From Phyllobacterium myrsinacearum (GTDB lineage Bacteria; Pseudomonadota; Alphaproteobacteria; Rhizobiales; Rhizobiaceae): a stretch of DNA of 64,000 nt. Below, piece after piece: positions 43,772 through 52,422 of this stretch. Location: the NCBI RefSeq assembly GCF_014138285.1, contig NZ_JACGXN010000014.1, forward strand, positions 1 through 64,000, given 5' to 3'. Every line of letters starts with the position of its first letter. Position 1 is the stretch's first letter. The notes below the pieces were generated by a model. That model was given only the letters and a program-made list of their open reading frames with translations, ran no database searches and was not told where the DNA came from. A program made the position numbers and the translations under genes.

Positions 43772-44746
43772 ATGCGACACCACATGTGCCTGCTTGCTGC
43801 GACCGTAGCGCTGCCGTTTCTTGCGCAACCCAGCTGGGCAAACATGGTCTATGTTTCCAATGAGAAAGGCAATTCGGTAACGGTTGTTGACTCGAAAACC
43901 ATGGAGGTGGTGAAAACTATTGATGTCGGGCAAAGACCGCGCGGCATCACCATCTCCCCTGATGGAAAGATAGTTTACGTTTGCGCCAGCGACGATGATA
44001 CCGTGCAGATGATTGATACCGCCACGGGCGAAATCATCGGATCGCTGCCCTCAGGTCCGGACCCCGAACTCTTCACCCTGTCTCCCGATGGAAAGACCCT
44101 CTACATCGCTAATGAGGACGATAATCTGGTTACCGTCATTGACGTGGAATCCAAGGGGGTTATTGCCGAAATCCCTGTTGGTGTCGAACCGGAGGGCATG
44201 GGCGTGAGTCCCGATGGCAAGACCATCGTTAACACGTCAGAAACGACAAACATGGCGCATTTCATCGATACGTCTACACATGAGATTACCGATAACGTTC
44301 TAGTCGATTCACGCCCGCGTTATGCGCAGTTCAAACCAGATGGTTCGGAGGTATGGGTATCCGCAGAGATTGGCGGCACCGTCTCCGTCATCGACAACGC
44401 GACCCGGACAGTGACCCACAAGATCACCTTCGAAATTCAAGGTTTGCGTTCCGAGCAAATCCAGCCGGTGGGTATACGCATCAGTTCCGACGGCAAGAAG
44501 GCCTATGTTGCGCTTGGACCAGCCAACCGTGTCGCCGTCGTCAATGCGGAAACCTACCAAGTAGAAAAGTATGTCCTGGTGGGACAGCGGGTCTGGCAGC
44601 TTGCCTTCATGCCGGATGGCAAAAGTATTATCAGCACCAATGGCCTTTCCAACGACATAACATTCATCGACACAGAGACCGATGAACCCATCAAATCGGT
44701 GACCGTTGGCCAATTGCCATGGGGTGTAGCGGTCGCGCCGAACTAA
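43772..44746 (+). CDS. Periplasmic YVTN beta-propeller protein, PQQ-associated
   Basis: A 324-residue exported protein (signal peptide with LLAATVALPFLAQPSWA). It is built of about seven repeats of ~42 residues following the YVTN pattern, for example DVGQRPRGITISPDGKIVYV, SGPDPELFTLSPDGKTLYIA and VGQLPWGVAVAPN at the end. It matches the PQQ-dependent catabolism-associated beta-propeller group (TIGR03866-like). Propellers of this type bind proteins or cofactors rather than catalyse. GGAGG precedes the ATG. It lies between the binding protein and a small exported acidic protein, suggesting a periplasmic partner of the transporter. Confidence 0.85.
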   Translation: MRHHMCLLAATVALPFLAQPSWANMVYVSNEKGNSVTVVDSKTMEVVKTIDVGQRPRGITISPDGKIVYVCASDDDTVQMIDTATGEIIGSLPSGPDPELFTLSPDGKTLYIANEDDNLVTVIDVESKGVIAEIPVGVEPEGMGVSPDGKTIVNTSETTNMAHFIDTSTHEITDNVLVDSRPRYAQFKPDGSEVWVSAEIGGTVSVIDNATRTVTHKITFEIQGLRSEQIQPVGIRISSDGKKAYVALGPANRVAVVNAETYQVEKYVLVGQRVWQLAFMPDGKSIISTNGLSNDITFIDTETDEPIKSVTVGQLPWGVAVAPN

Positions 44747-44775
44747 CAGGAATAATCGACAAAAGGGAGGAACAT

Positions 44776-45270
44776 ATGTCGACTTTCAGAATGTTTGCAC
44801 TGGCCAGCTTTCTCAGCCTGGCACTTATCCCATCCTTCGCCATGGCTCAGGCGGATGACGACGATGACAAGGCAGCGCCAGAACCAAAGGCAACAGCCGG
44901 GGCCAAGACACCTGCGGTCACGCGCGCCAGCAAGAATGTACCGGAACTGATCCTTGGCTCCAAAGACGATGAATTCACTGTAAACCAGAAGGATTTCGAG
45001 CTGGTTGCCGGTCAGGGATATCGCTGGAAGATTACCTCAGCAGCAGGCCTCGAATACAAATTCGTTACGGACCTTTTCCGCAATGTCTGGATGAATCAAA
45101 TCGTCATCAATGACCTTGAAGTCCACATGAACGGAGCTCCCGCATGGCTGGAGTTTGACTCTCCGGGTACAATCAACGTCCAGTTCACGGCAGTACGGCC
45201 GGGCAAATATACCTGGTCTGTACCTGATCTTGCCGACAAGGGTATGAAGGGGACAATTACGATCAAATAA
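44776..45270 (+). CDS. Small exported protein with an acidic N-terminus
   Basis: A 164-residue exported protein that I do not recognise by name. After the signal peptide (FLSLALIPSFAMA) comes a short QADDDDDK acidic cluster and an Ala/Pro/Lys-rich linker. A ~115-residue domain of mostly beta structure follows (NVPELILGSKDDEFTVNQKD; WLEFDSPGTINVQFTAVRPG; KYTWSVPD). It looks cupredoxin-like in layout but lacks the Cys/His/Met copper ligands. GGGAGGAA precedes the ATG at 44776. Its position between the propeller and the ABC ATPase points to a periplasmic part of the same system. Metal binding by the acidic cluster is a guess. Confidence 0.7.
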   Translation: MSTFRMFALASFLSLALIPSFAMAQADDDDDKAAPEPKATAGAKTPAVTRASKNVPELILGSKDDEFTVNQKDFELVAGQGYRWKITSAAGLEYKFVTDLFRNVWMNQIVINDLEVHMNGAPAWLEFDSPGTINVQFTAVRPGKYTWSVPDLADKGMKGTITIK

Positions 45271-45323
45271 GCATCAGTATTTGCTGGAATGGGAACTGCA
45301 TAGGGTACCGAGGGTGGAGCTTG

Positions 45324-46130
45324 ATGGGTCCAAATAATGAATTGAAGACTATTCATGCCAAAGCATTGCCAGACACCAATGTACCGGCACTGGAACTTAC
45401 CTCGGTGAGCTATTTCTACGGCAAGCGACAGGCGCTGGACGACATCTCGTTCTCAATAGCGTCTGGTCGCTTTGCGGTGCTTTTGGGCTTGAACGGCGCC
45501 GGCAAGACAACGCTGTTTTCCCTGATCAGCCATCTCTTCGCGACCCGCTATGGTCGTATCCACGTATTCGGCAACGATGTCGATCGCAGATCAGGAGACG
45601 CGCTGCGACATCTTGGAATTGTCTTCCAGGCTCGCACGCTTGATCTTGACCTGACGATACACCAAAATCTGTCTTACCACGCATCACTGCATGGGATTGG
45701 ATCGCGTGAGGCTAACCGGCGAATTCATGATCTCATGCTGTCGATCGATATGAGCGACCGCCTTTATGAGAAAGCCCGCAGCCTCTCGGGTGGCCAGATC
45801 AGGCGCGTCGAAATTGTTCGTGCCCTGTTGCACAAGCCTTCGCTGTTATTGCTGGACGAGGCGACCGTCGGCCTCGACATAAAGTCCCGTGCAACGATCC
45901 TCAGGGATATTCGTAAACTGGTCGAGGAAAAGGGCATAAGCGTATTGTGGGCAACGCATCTGATCGATGAAGTCAACCACGCCGATCAGGTCATTGTCCT
46001 CAATCAGGGTAAGCTGGTGGCCAATGGCACCATGCACGACGTCGTCAAAGATGCCGGGAGTGACACTATCAACGAAGCTTTCTCCCGCCTCACGGGCATC
46101 GTTTCCTTGAATGTGGGAGGCCGTCCATGA
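45324..46130 (+). CDS. Quinoprotein-associated ABC transporter ATPase
   Basis: A 268-residue ATPase. Walker A is LNGAGKTT, the signature is LSGGQIRRVEI (residues ~150-160), Walker B is LLLLDEATVGLD and the H-loop is WATHLIDEV. The type is that of ABC-2 exporters, and it belongs to the PQQ-associated set (TIGR03864-like, the PedB group). It overlaps the permease gene by 4 bases. Relatives of this transporter in pseudomonads (ped genes) have been tied to lanthanide-dependent growth. GGTGGAG precedes the ATG at 45324. Confidence 0.88.
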   Translation: MGPNNELKTIHAKALPDTNVPALELTSVSYFYGKRQALDDISFSIASGRFAVLLGLNGAGKTTLFSLISHLFATRYGRIHVFGNDVDRRSGDALRHLGIVFQARTLDLDLTIHQNLSYHASLHGIGSREANRRIHDLMLSIDMSDRLYEKARSLSGGQIRRVEIVRALLHKPSLLLLDEATVGLDIKSRATILRDIRKLVEEKGISVLWATHLIDEVNHADQVIVLNQGKLVANGTMHDVVKDAGSDTINEAFSRLTGIVSLNVGGRP

Positions 46131-46990
46131 CCGACATTCCCGGCAACGCTTCCCTCCAGAACGCCGGATACCAACGTTTTGGCGTGATGCAACATCTGGT
46201 GTGTCTGAAGGGTATTCTTATTCGCGAGGGGCTTCGCTATCTTCATCAACGCGAGCGCTTTATCTCATCCCTCGTAAGACCGCTGCTATGGCTCTTCATC
46301 TTCGCAGCGGGTTTTCGTCAGGTTCTCGGTGTCTCGATCATCCCGCCTTATCAGACCTATGTACTTTATGAGGTTTACATCACTCCCGGGCTGTGCGGGA
46401 TGATCCTGTTGTTCAGCGGCATGCAATCCTCGCTCTCCATGGTCTATGACCGGGAAATGGGTAATATGCGCACGTTGCTGGTCAGCCCCTTCCCACGCTG
46501 GTTCCTGCTCGTATCCAAGCTGCTCGCGGGTGTCGCCGTTTCTATTGTCCAGGTCTACGCATTCTTGTTCATCGCCTGGTTCTGGGGGGTGAAAGCGGCA
46601 CCAGCTGGATACTTCTTGACGATGCCTGCACTATTCCTTGCGGGCATGATGCTGGGAGCACTCGGCATGTTGCTTTCCTCCATGATCAAACAGCTGGAAA
46701 ACTTTGCGGGAATCATGAATTTCGTGATTTTTCCGATGTATTTTGCGTCCTCCGCGCTCTACCCGCTCTGGCGCGTGCAAGAAGCAAGTCCCCTGCTCTA
46801 CAAAATATGTCTGCTTAATCCCTTTACCTATGCCGTTGAACTGGTGCGGTTCGCTTTTTACGGGAAAATCGAGTGGACATCCCTCGCTGTTGTCTGTGGC
46901 TTTACGCTTGTGTTCATCGCCGGTGCCATCATCGCCTATGATCCATCGAGGGGCCTCGTAATCAAGAAACAAGAGGGAGGGAACAATTGA
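46127..46990 (+). CDS. Quinoprotein-associated ABC-2 permease
   Basis: A 287-residue inner-membrane protein of the ABC-2 type with about six hydrophobic helices (for example PLLWLFIFAAGFRQVLG and LAVVCGFTLVFIAGAIIAYD). The YDREMGNMRTLLVSPFPRWF segment is the usual coupling and entry motif of this class. It matches the PedC group found with PQQ alcohol dehydrogenases. Together with the ATPase it forms a half-transporter pair. ABC-2 proteins usually export, although a periplasmic binding protein is encoded in the same operon, so the direction is open. It starts within the ATPase stop. Confidence 0.87.
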   Translation: MTDIPGNASLQNAGYQRFGVMQHLVCLKGILIREGLRYLHQRERFISSLVRPLLWLFIFAAGFRQVLGVSIIPPYQTYVLYEVYITPGLCGMILLFSGMQSSLSMVYDREMGNMRTLLVSPFPRWFLLVSKLLAGVAVSIVQVYAFLFIAWFWGVKAAPAGYFLTMPALFLAGMMLGALGMLLSSMIKQLENFAGIMNFVIFPMYFASSALYPLWRVQEASPLLYKICLLNPFTYAVELVRFAFYGKIEWTSLAVVCGFTLVFIAGAIIAYDPSRGLVIKKQEGGNN

Positions 46991-47613
46991 GACAGTCCCG
47001 GATTATCACTGCCAGTCTTCTCCTCTGTATAGCCTCGGTCGGCGCGTCTTTCAGTGCAGTACAGAATGATCCCACCTGGCCTTGCGTGCAACGCAAAGTG
47101 CCCGAATTGTCTGTTGGACAGGTTTGGAACGGTCCGGATATTCCTGAAACCGCGAAAAGTTGGGACGACGACGCAACAATACATGCTCTGGTCGATGAAG
47201 TGGCAGCGCGGCGCAATCCGCTGGATGTTGCGCAAAGGAAGATCGTCGAGTTTGCTGCTAACCTCCCCAGCGATCAGGTAAATGACAAGATGTTATTGTT
47301 GTTCCAAGGTCTATTCGACACGCTGAACCGCGAACGAGTACAAGTTATATCCGGCATCTCACGCTATGCCGGAAAGCAGCGTGAAATGGCGGAGGATCTG
47401 CGCAAGGAAGCGTCCAGGGTCGATGCTATGCGTGGTAAGGCCGATACGGACCCAGACGACCTCGACCGCGCCAACGAGAGGTTGACATGGGAAACAAGGG
47501 TTTTCGAAGAACGCGTGCAATCCCTGACCTATGTTTGTGAAGTACCAACCATTATCGAACAAAGGCTTTACGGTCTGTCGAAGACTATCGGCCAATCAAT
47601 GCTCAAGAACTAG
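46987..47613 (+). CDS. Exported helical protein of unknown function
   Basis: A 208-residue protein with a signal peptide (IITASLLLCIASVGASFSA). Its mature part is largely alpha-helical and charged (YAGKQREMAEDLRKEASRVD; LTWETRVFEERVQSLTYV), with a PTWPCVQRKVPELSVGQVW start and Cys at about residues 36 and 181. I do not recognise the family, but similar proteins end PQQ-linked ABC operons. The start is TTG overlapping the permease stop and preceded by a strong GAGGGAGGG. It meets pqqE tail to tail with three bases between the stops. A coiled-coil-like part acting with the transporter is possible. Confidence 0.7.
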   Translation: MRQSRIITASLLLCIASVGASFSAVQNDPTWPCVQRKVPELSVGQVWNGPDIPETAKSWDDDATIHALVDEVAARRNPLDVAQRKIVEFAANLPSDQVNDKMLLLFQGLFDTLNRERVQVISGISRYAGKQREMAEDLRKEASRVDAMRGKADTDPDDLDRANERLTWETRVFEERVQSLTYVCEVPTIIEQRLYGLSKTIGQSMLKN

Positions 47614-47616
47614 CGT

Positions 47617-48741
47617 TCAGGTAATAGGCTCGGCAGCCTTACCAATACGGCGATAAGTGAAGGCGTCTGGCTTTGCATCGGAGACAGCGGTTTCCATCGC
47701 TTCATTGATCAGTGTGCCCATGCGCGCGTGTAAAGGCGATTTGATACAGGCTGGATCAGTCGCTGCAGCATTGCCCGTAATCGCCATGGCCTGACAGCGG
47801 CAGCCGCCCCAATCAATTTCCTGCCGTTCGCAACTGCGACAGGGTTCCAGCATCCAGTCAGTCCCGCGGAACGCGTTGAATGCGGAAGATTTATGCCAGA
47901 TGCGAGCAAGATCCCAGTCGCCGAAACGCTCGAAATGCAGCGATTTAATCGTTGCTGCTGCATGGCATGGCAAAACCGCTCCATCAGGAGCAACCATGAA
48001 GGCATCCCGTGCCCACCCTCCCATACAGGGTTTGGGATAAATGGCGAAATAATCTGGTGTGACGAAATCGATCGTCATGATGCCGCGCAGCCGCTCCTGT
48101 GCCTCCTCGACGATCTGCACCTGACGTTCAACCGCCTCGCGCTCCGGCATGAGAGCCTTGCGATTGAGGAGTGCCCAACCAGCATATTGCACATTGGCGA
48201 TCTCGAGCCGCTCCGCTCCGAGGGAAAGCGCCAACTCAATGAACTGGGGTACTTCTTCCATATTATGGCGGTGGATCGGTGCATTGATAGTCAGTGGCAG
48301 ACCCGTGGCGCGAACGCGTCTGGCTGTTTCAAGCTTCTTTTCATGGGCCCCTTGTGCATTGCCGATTTTCTCGGTGGTCGCGGCGAAGGCGCCCTGAAAA
48401 CTCAATTGGATATGATCAAGCCCCGCATCAGCTAGCGCTTCGATACGCCCTTCGGCAATACCGACACCGGCGGTAATGAGATTGGTATAGACACCACGCC
48501 TGGCAAGACCGGCTACAAGCTTGGTCAAATCCGTACGCAGCGTCGGTTCACCTCCTGACAAATGAACCTGAAGAACACCGAGGTCCGCTGCCTGCTCGAA
48601 CAACGAGAGCCAGCCTGCAGTGTCCATCTCGCGATTGGCCTTCAAAAGCTCGACCGGGTTAGAGCAATAGGCGCATTGCAGCGGACAACGGTGTGTCAGT
48701 TCTGCCAGCATACCGATCGGAGGAAGCACAGGGTCTGTCAT
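47617..48741 (-). CDS. pqqE: PQQ synthesis radical SAM enzyme
   Basis: A 374-residue radical SAM enzyme that forms the carbon-carbon bond between Glu and Tyr of PqqA. The SAM-cluster motif CPLQCAYC gives Cys19, Cys23 and Cys26. SGGEPTLR is the next family motif. The C-terminal SPASM region has CMGGW, PCHAAATI and CRSCERQ plus CRCQAM for auxiliary clusters. The ATG at 48741 overlaps the pqqD stop (ATGA). It is the last gene of pqqABCDE. Confidence 0.97.
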   Translation of the reverse strand: MTDPVLPPIGMLAELTHRCPLQCAYCSNPVELLKANREMDTAGWLSLFEQAADLGVLQVHLSGGEPTLRTDLTKLVAGLARRGVYTNLITAGVGIAEGRIEALADAGLDHIQLSFQGAFAATTEKIGNAQGAHEKKLETARRVRATGLPLTINAPIHRHNMEEVPQFIELALSLGAERLEIANVQYAGWALLNRKALMPEREAVERQVQIVEEAQERLRGIMTIDFVTPDYFAIYPKPCMGGWARDAFMVAPDGAVLPCHAAATIKSLHFERFGDWDLARIWHKSSAFNAFRGTDWMLEPCRSCERQEIDWGGCRCQAMAITGNAAATDPACIKSPLHARMGTLINEAMETAVSDAKPDAFTYRRIGKAAEPIT

Positions 48742-49037
48742 AGCGTCACCAGAAACTTGTCGGACCACTCCTGCAGGAAGGCGCTGATATCCGGAGCTAT
48801 TTCTTCCTGCTCCGCAGCATATTGATCCGCGAGAATTGCAATCATCTGCGTCACGCTGTGGCGACCATCACAGAGTCGCAAAATGTCGAGGCTGACTTCA
48901 TTCGGCCAAAACACTTTCTCCGGTGATAGCAATGCCCACGCCTCGCGCACCCCATCATATTGCAATCGCACATGACGCCGTAAAATCGGCAGTGATTGCA
49001 TCGACACGACGGCACGGGAGCGGGATGTTTCAATCAT
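48738..49037 (-). CDS. pqqD: PQQ synthesis peptide chaperone
   Basis: A 99-residue protein of the RRE (peptide recognition) fold that delivers PqqA to PqqE. It has the opening VSMQSLPILRRHVRLQYDGV, WALLSPEKVFWPNEVSLDIL and the closing AFLQEWSDKFLV, all typical. It overlaps pqqC by 4 bases and pqqE by 4, keeping the three in step. Confidence 0.95.
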   Translation of the reverse strand: MIETSRSRAVVSMQSLPILRRHVRLQYDGVREAWALLSPEKVFWPNEVSLDILRLCDGRHSVTQMIAILADQYAAEQEEIAPDISAFLQEWSDKFLVTL

Positions 49038-49789
49038 GCTGGCTCCGGCACAAAGGCACCGGGCGGAATATTGCCCTTTTCGCCGTAAGCATGGGCCAAC
49101 GCATCAAGCATCGCCCAGAGCACATCACATTTGAAGACAAGTGAATCGATTGCCGCCTGCTGCTTTTCAGGATTGTTGGCATGTTTCATCACATAGGCGA
49201 GCGCGAAATCGGAATCGCGAGAGGCAAGCGCCGGGCGCTTGTCAAAATAGGCTAGAATATCTTTGGTGATATAATCATATTTTGCCAGCATCGCCGGAAC
49301 ACGCTCGCTGATAATGATCGGCGAGAACAGTTCGGTCAGCGACGATGCTACCGCTTCGAGCAATGTGCGGTTGGTGCAATAGGTAAGATACGCGCCCACG
49401 GCAAACCGCGTAGCTGGCAATACAAGTTTTTCGCTTTTGACCACATTGGCATCAAGGCCCAGACCAGTGGCCAGTTTGAGCCAGCGCGCGATGCCGCCGT
49501 TCCAGCCATCATCACCATCATGGTCATCGATCCGCTTGCGCCATTCGGCGCGAAACTCCGGATCCTCCGAGCGCATAATGATAGCGGCATCCTTGCGCGG
49601 AATGACCGACTGGTAGGCATAGCGATTAAGCGCCCAGGCCTGCATCTGTCCCTTGGTCAGGGCCCCACTGGTCATCTGATTATGAAACGGATGACGATTA
49701 TGATAGCGCGCAGCACCCACGGCATGCAGGACCTCTTCAAGCTGCGCCGGGGATAATCCATTGCGTGCCGCATCACCAAATTCACTCAA
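49034..49789 (-). CDS. pqqC: PQQ synthase (final oxidation)
   Basis: A 251-residue cofactor-free oxidase that carries out ring closure and eight-electron oxidation to PQQ. Conserved segments are YHNRHPFHNQMTSGALTKGQ, NRYAYQSVIPRKDAAIIMRS and AYVMKHANNPEKQQAAIDSL. The length is standard. Overlaps with pqqB and pqqD of 4 bases each indicate one transcript. Confidence 0.97.
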   Translation of the reverse strand: MSEFGDAARNGLSPAQLEEVLHAVGAARYHNRHPFHNQMTSGALTKGQMQAWALNRYAYQSVIPRKDAAIIMRSEDPEFRAEWRKRIDDHDGDDGWNGGIARWLKLATGLGLDANVVKSEKLVLPATRFAVGAYLTYCTNRTLLEAVASSLTELFSPIIISERVPAMLAKYDYITKDILAYFDKRPALASRDSDFALAYVMKHANNPEKQQAAIDSLVFKCDVLWAMLDALAHAYGEKGNIPPGAFVPEPA

Positions 49790-50724
49790 AGTCTGATCTC
49801 CATGCCATCAAATGCTATTTTCCAGCCGGCGCCGACAACCGCCGCATGTTCGACGGATGAGTCGTCGAGAACAGGATTGGTGTTATTAATATGAACATAA
49901 ATCCTGTCGCCAATTCCAAGCGTTGCCAAAGCAGCCAGTGAACCTTCTTCACCTGAAATAGATACATGCCCCATCCGCGCGCCGGTCTTAGAGCCGACAC
50001 CCGCCGTAATCATTTCATCGTCTGTATAAAGAGTGCCATCGAAGAGCAGGCAATCCGCCCGCTCCAGCCTTGATTTGAGCATCGCGTCGATACGCGCGCA
50101 GCCGGGAATATAAAATACAGAGTGCTCATTGCCTTTTGAGGAAATCCGGAGCCCGATCGTATCGCCCTCTTGAGTACCAAAACCTTCTGCCGCTTTGGCC
50201 TGATCTTCAAGGAATAGCGCGACCTTGCCGGGAACGGTAAAAGTTTCGACAACGATGCCTGTCGATTTTCCCGTCGCATCCAGAACGTCCGTTTGCGTGC
50301 CAATCTTCAGTTCGCGGCGGTGAACGATTGCCCGGTCAAGGACATTGAAAATGGAATTGGCCTCGAGCACCTCAAGAACGCGCGCTGTCGCATACAGAGC
50401 AAATGGCTCACGTTCGCGCAGAGCAAGCAGCCCGGCAATATGGTCCACATCCGCATTGGTCAGGATCACCGCTCTTATTGGTGTCGCGCGCAAAGGCCCA
50501 TTTTCATGTGGTTGAAGCTCCGGTGTCGCTGCGATCTGCTGACGTATATCGGGTGAGGCATTGAAAAGCACCCAATCGGCTCCCTTTGCACTGACGGCAA
50601 GACTGGATTGGGTTCGGGGACGAAAGTTTGCTCCGCCGTTCCAGGCTCCGCGACTTAATCGATAATTGCAATTCCATTGAGGAAACCCGCCTCCGGCCGC
50701 TGAACCGATTATTTTCAATCGCAT
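49786..50724 (-). CDS. pqqB: PQQ synthesis metallohydrolase-fold protein
   Basis: A 312-residue protein of the metallo-beta-lactamase fold, thought to hydroxylate the tyrosine of the Glu-Tyr intermediate. The start IIGSAAGGGFPQWNCNYRLS and the metal-loop TNADVDHIAGLLALRE are diagnostic. The short HVHINNTNP-like segment near the C-terminus (IYVHINNTNPVL) is also typical. GGAG lies 12 bases upstream. It is separated from pqqA by a strong hairpin (50787-50814). Confidence 0.96.
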   Translation of the reverse strand: MRLKIIGSAAGGGFPQWNCNYRLSRGAWNGGANFRPRTQSSLAVSAKGADWVLFNASPDIRQQIAATPELQPHENGPLRATPIRAVILTNADVDHIAGLLALREREPFALYATARVLEVLEANSIFNVLDRAIVHRRELKIGTQTDVLDATGKSTGIVVETFTVPGKVALFLEDQAKAAEGFGTQEGDTIGLRISSKGNEHSVFYIPGCARIDAMLKSRLERADCLLFDGTLYTDDEMITAGVGSKTGARMGHVSISGEEGSLAALATLGIGDRIYVHINNTNPVLDDSSVEHAAVVGAGWKIAFDGMEIRL

Positions 50725-50786
50725 TGCGGGTAAATCTCCAAAAAGCCGGAAATTGCTTTCCAGAATATTGCATCAAATCCCGAACT

Positions 50787-50814
50787 CGCCCCGCGTGAAC
50801 GATCACGCAGGGCG
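50787..50814 (-). terminator. Hairpin between pqqA and pqqB
   Basis: A 12-bp stem (one G-U pair) with a 4-nt loop lies 11 bases after the pqqA stop on the minus strand. It is not followed by a T-run, so it probably works as a partial terminator or RNA stabiliser that keeps pqqA levels above those of pqqBCDE. Such an arrangement is common in PQQ operons. Confidence 0.7.
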
Positions 50815-50825
50815 AAGACTGGAGA

Positions 50826-50921
50826 TTACTTCTTGGTCTTCAGTTCTGCGGGCATGTAACGTGTAAGTTCCATACCGGCAGCAACCTGACACATGATTGG
50901 CTTTGTCCAGGTTTTCTTCAT
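50826..50921 (-). CDS. pqqA: PQQ precursor peptide
   Basis: A 31-residue peptide that is the substrate for PQQ. The Glu and Tyr joined by PqqE are in AGMELTRYMPAE (Glu18 and Tyr22), with the required E-x-x-x-Y spacing. It begins MKKTWTKPIM, the basic part bound by PqqD. GAAGGAGG precedes the ATG. It lies between two hairpins and just before pqqB. It is short enough to be missed by simple gene calling. Confidence 0.96.
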   Translation of the reverse strand: MKKTWTKPIMCQVAAGMELTRYMPAELKTKK

Positions 50922-50940
50922 GCTATGCCTCCTTCTATTC

Positions 50941-50962
50941 GAAGATCACCAAGGTGATCTTC
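50941..50962. promoter_or_regulatory. 22-bp palindrome upstream of pqqA
   Basis: GAAGATCACC-AA-GGTGATCTTC is a perfect inverted repeat with a 2-base centre, between the rhodanese-like gene and pqqA and 19 bases before the pqqA start. It may be a protein-binding site or an RNA stem marking the 5' end of a stable pqqA transcript. Confidence 0.6.
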
Positions 50963-50980
50963 CCTCACCATCGTACGCCA

Positions 50981-51580
50981 TCATGGCGCAAGATTGAAAT
51001 TAATGGGTTCATTTTTTTGTGTAGCCCGCCCCGCCGCGATCCAGCCATCAGTGCCAAGCGGATACCAGAACACGGAGCGGTATCCCCATTCGATTGCCCT
51101 TTTGGCGGCATTCCACGACATCCAGCAATTCTCCATACAATAAAAAAGCACCCTTCGATTCTTGTCGGATCCGAGACGCGATTCCAGCCCTTTGCGGAAA
51201 TAGGCTTCTGTCTCCTTGTTCAAAATTCCGTAGCCTACATTTGCAAGCCAGATGCTCCCCGGAATATCTTCCCGCACCTTGTCTCGCCATACAGTTCCTG
51301 CTGGAAGGTTCGCCGGTTTAGGATCATGTGGGAGCACATCAACAAAGACCGTCGACTTGTCCTCCCATAGAGCAATCACCTCATCCGTCGTTACAACTTT
51401 TGCCCCCTTCAAGGTCGCAGGAACGGGAGCCCGGTATGTGTTTGTTCTGTATTCCTCTGGTTCGGGCACATTGTCCTTTTCACCAGCCAGATTGACACCT
51501 GTACTCATCAAAAAGACCACGGCTGCCAAATAGATCGGCGCTGCGTTGCCCGATCGGCTATTGCGTGATCGGCTTGTCAT
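50981..51580 (-). CDS. Rhodanese-like PQQ-associated C-x3-C-W protein
   Basis: A 199-residue exported or anchored protein (hydrophobic segment IYLAAVVFLMSTGVNLAG) with a rhodanese-like domain. The active loop reads YCMENCWMSWNAAKRAIEWG, giving Cys148, Cys152 and Trp153. It matches the PQQ-dependent catabolism-associated family TIGR03865. Such proteins are found beside PQQ alcohol dehydrogenases and may handle sulfur or disulfides, for example the Cys-Cys ring of XoxF; that role is inferred. It overlaps the end of xoxJ by 23 bases. Confidence 0.85.
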   Translation of the reverse strand: MTSRSRNSRSGNAAPIYLAAVVFLMSTGVNLAGEKDNVPEPEEYRTNTYRAPVPATLKGAKVVTTDEVIALWEDKSTVFVDVLPHDPKPANLPAGTVWRDKVREDIPGSIWLANVGYGILNKETEAYFRKGLESRLGSDKNRRVLFYCMENCWMSWNAAKRAIEWGYRSVFWYPLGTDGWIAAGRATQKNEPINFNLAP

Positions 51581-52418
51581 TTTCGTCCATCAGCGGAACA
51601 TAATATTCAAGCAAGATCCGATTGATCTCCGGCTGGTTCTCCTTGATGATCTTGTTCAGTGTTCGCTTCCACTCCTGATCCGACGGGCGTACGCCCATTG
51701 TAATCCGGTAAGCCATGTGTCCGGACTTTTCCTTTGCCAACGAGACGACCGTCAAGTCCGGATTGATCTCATGTGCATAATAACCCGCCATCGGGCCCCA
51801 AAGGATCGCCACATCTATAGTCCCCTTCATAAGATCCTTGATCATGACATCCGCCATGGAGGGTGCCAATCGCGTATCAACCATCAATGGATAGGGAAGA
51901 ACGTTGCGCATATAGCCAACCTTGGCGAGATTGGCTGCAGGAGGAGTTCCCGCAACAACACCGATCTTCTTGTCCGCCAGCTTCTTGTCCTCGATCGATA
52001 CCACATCATCCAGACCGGTGCCCTTCTTGAAGACCATGACATATGTAGAGCGGTAGTAGGCATTGGTGTTCTGCACAAGTTCGTCACCCTGGGCATAACC
52101 CATGATGATATCGCAGTGGTTGGACCGCAGGGTATTGCGTACAAAGCCGGTAGCCATGGGATACCAGGTATAAGCCACTGACTTCCGTCCGGTTTTGGAC
52201 GCTACCAGTTCCGCCAGCTTGTTTTCAAATCCTTTGCCGCTTTGATCGGAAAACGGCATGTTCGATGGGTCGGCACAAACACGCAGTATATCAGGATCAA
52301 CGAGTTCACCGGCAGCTCCCAAGCCGGCCCCCTGCGCACGGACACTCGAAGGCGCCACGGCAATAGCCGCGAACAACAAGGCAGCAAACCAGTACAGGAA
52401 AGATTTTGAGCTCTGCAT
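51558..52418 (-). CDS. xoxJ: XoxJ-type periplasmic binding protein
   Basis: A 286-residue exported protein (signal peptide with FLYWFAALLFAAIAVAPSSV, then RAQ) of the SBP_bac_3-like fold. It begins ILRVCADPSNMPFSDQSGKG, standard for quinoprotein dehydrogenase-associated binding proteins (TIGR03871-like), followed by VGVVAGTPP-like (IGVVAGTPPAANLAKVGYM) and DLMKGTIDVAILWGPMAGYY. XoxJ is thought to help activate or mature XoxF rather than import a ligand. The ATG at 52418 lies 4 bases after the xoxG stop. Confidence 0.92.
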   Translation of the reverse strand: MQSSKSFLYWFAALLFAAIAVAPSSVRAQGAGLGAAGELVDPDILRVCADPSNMPFSDQSGKGFENKLAELVASKTGRKSVAYTWYPMATGFVRNTLRSNHCDIIMGYAQGDELVQNTNAYYRSTYVMVFKKGTGLDDVVSIEDKKLADKKIGVVAGTPPAANLAKVGYMRNVLPYPLMVDTRLAPSMADVMIKDLMKGTIDVAILWGPMAGYYAHEINPDLTVVSLAKEKSGHMAYRITMGVRPSDQEWKRTLNKIIKENQPEINRILLEYYVPLMDENDKPITQ

Positions 52419-52422
52419 TGTC

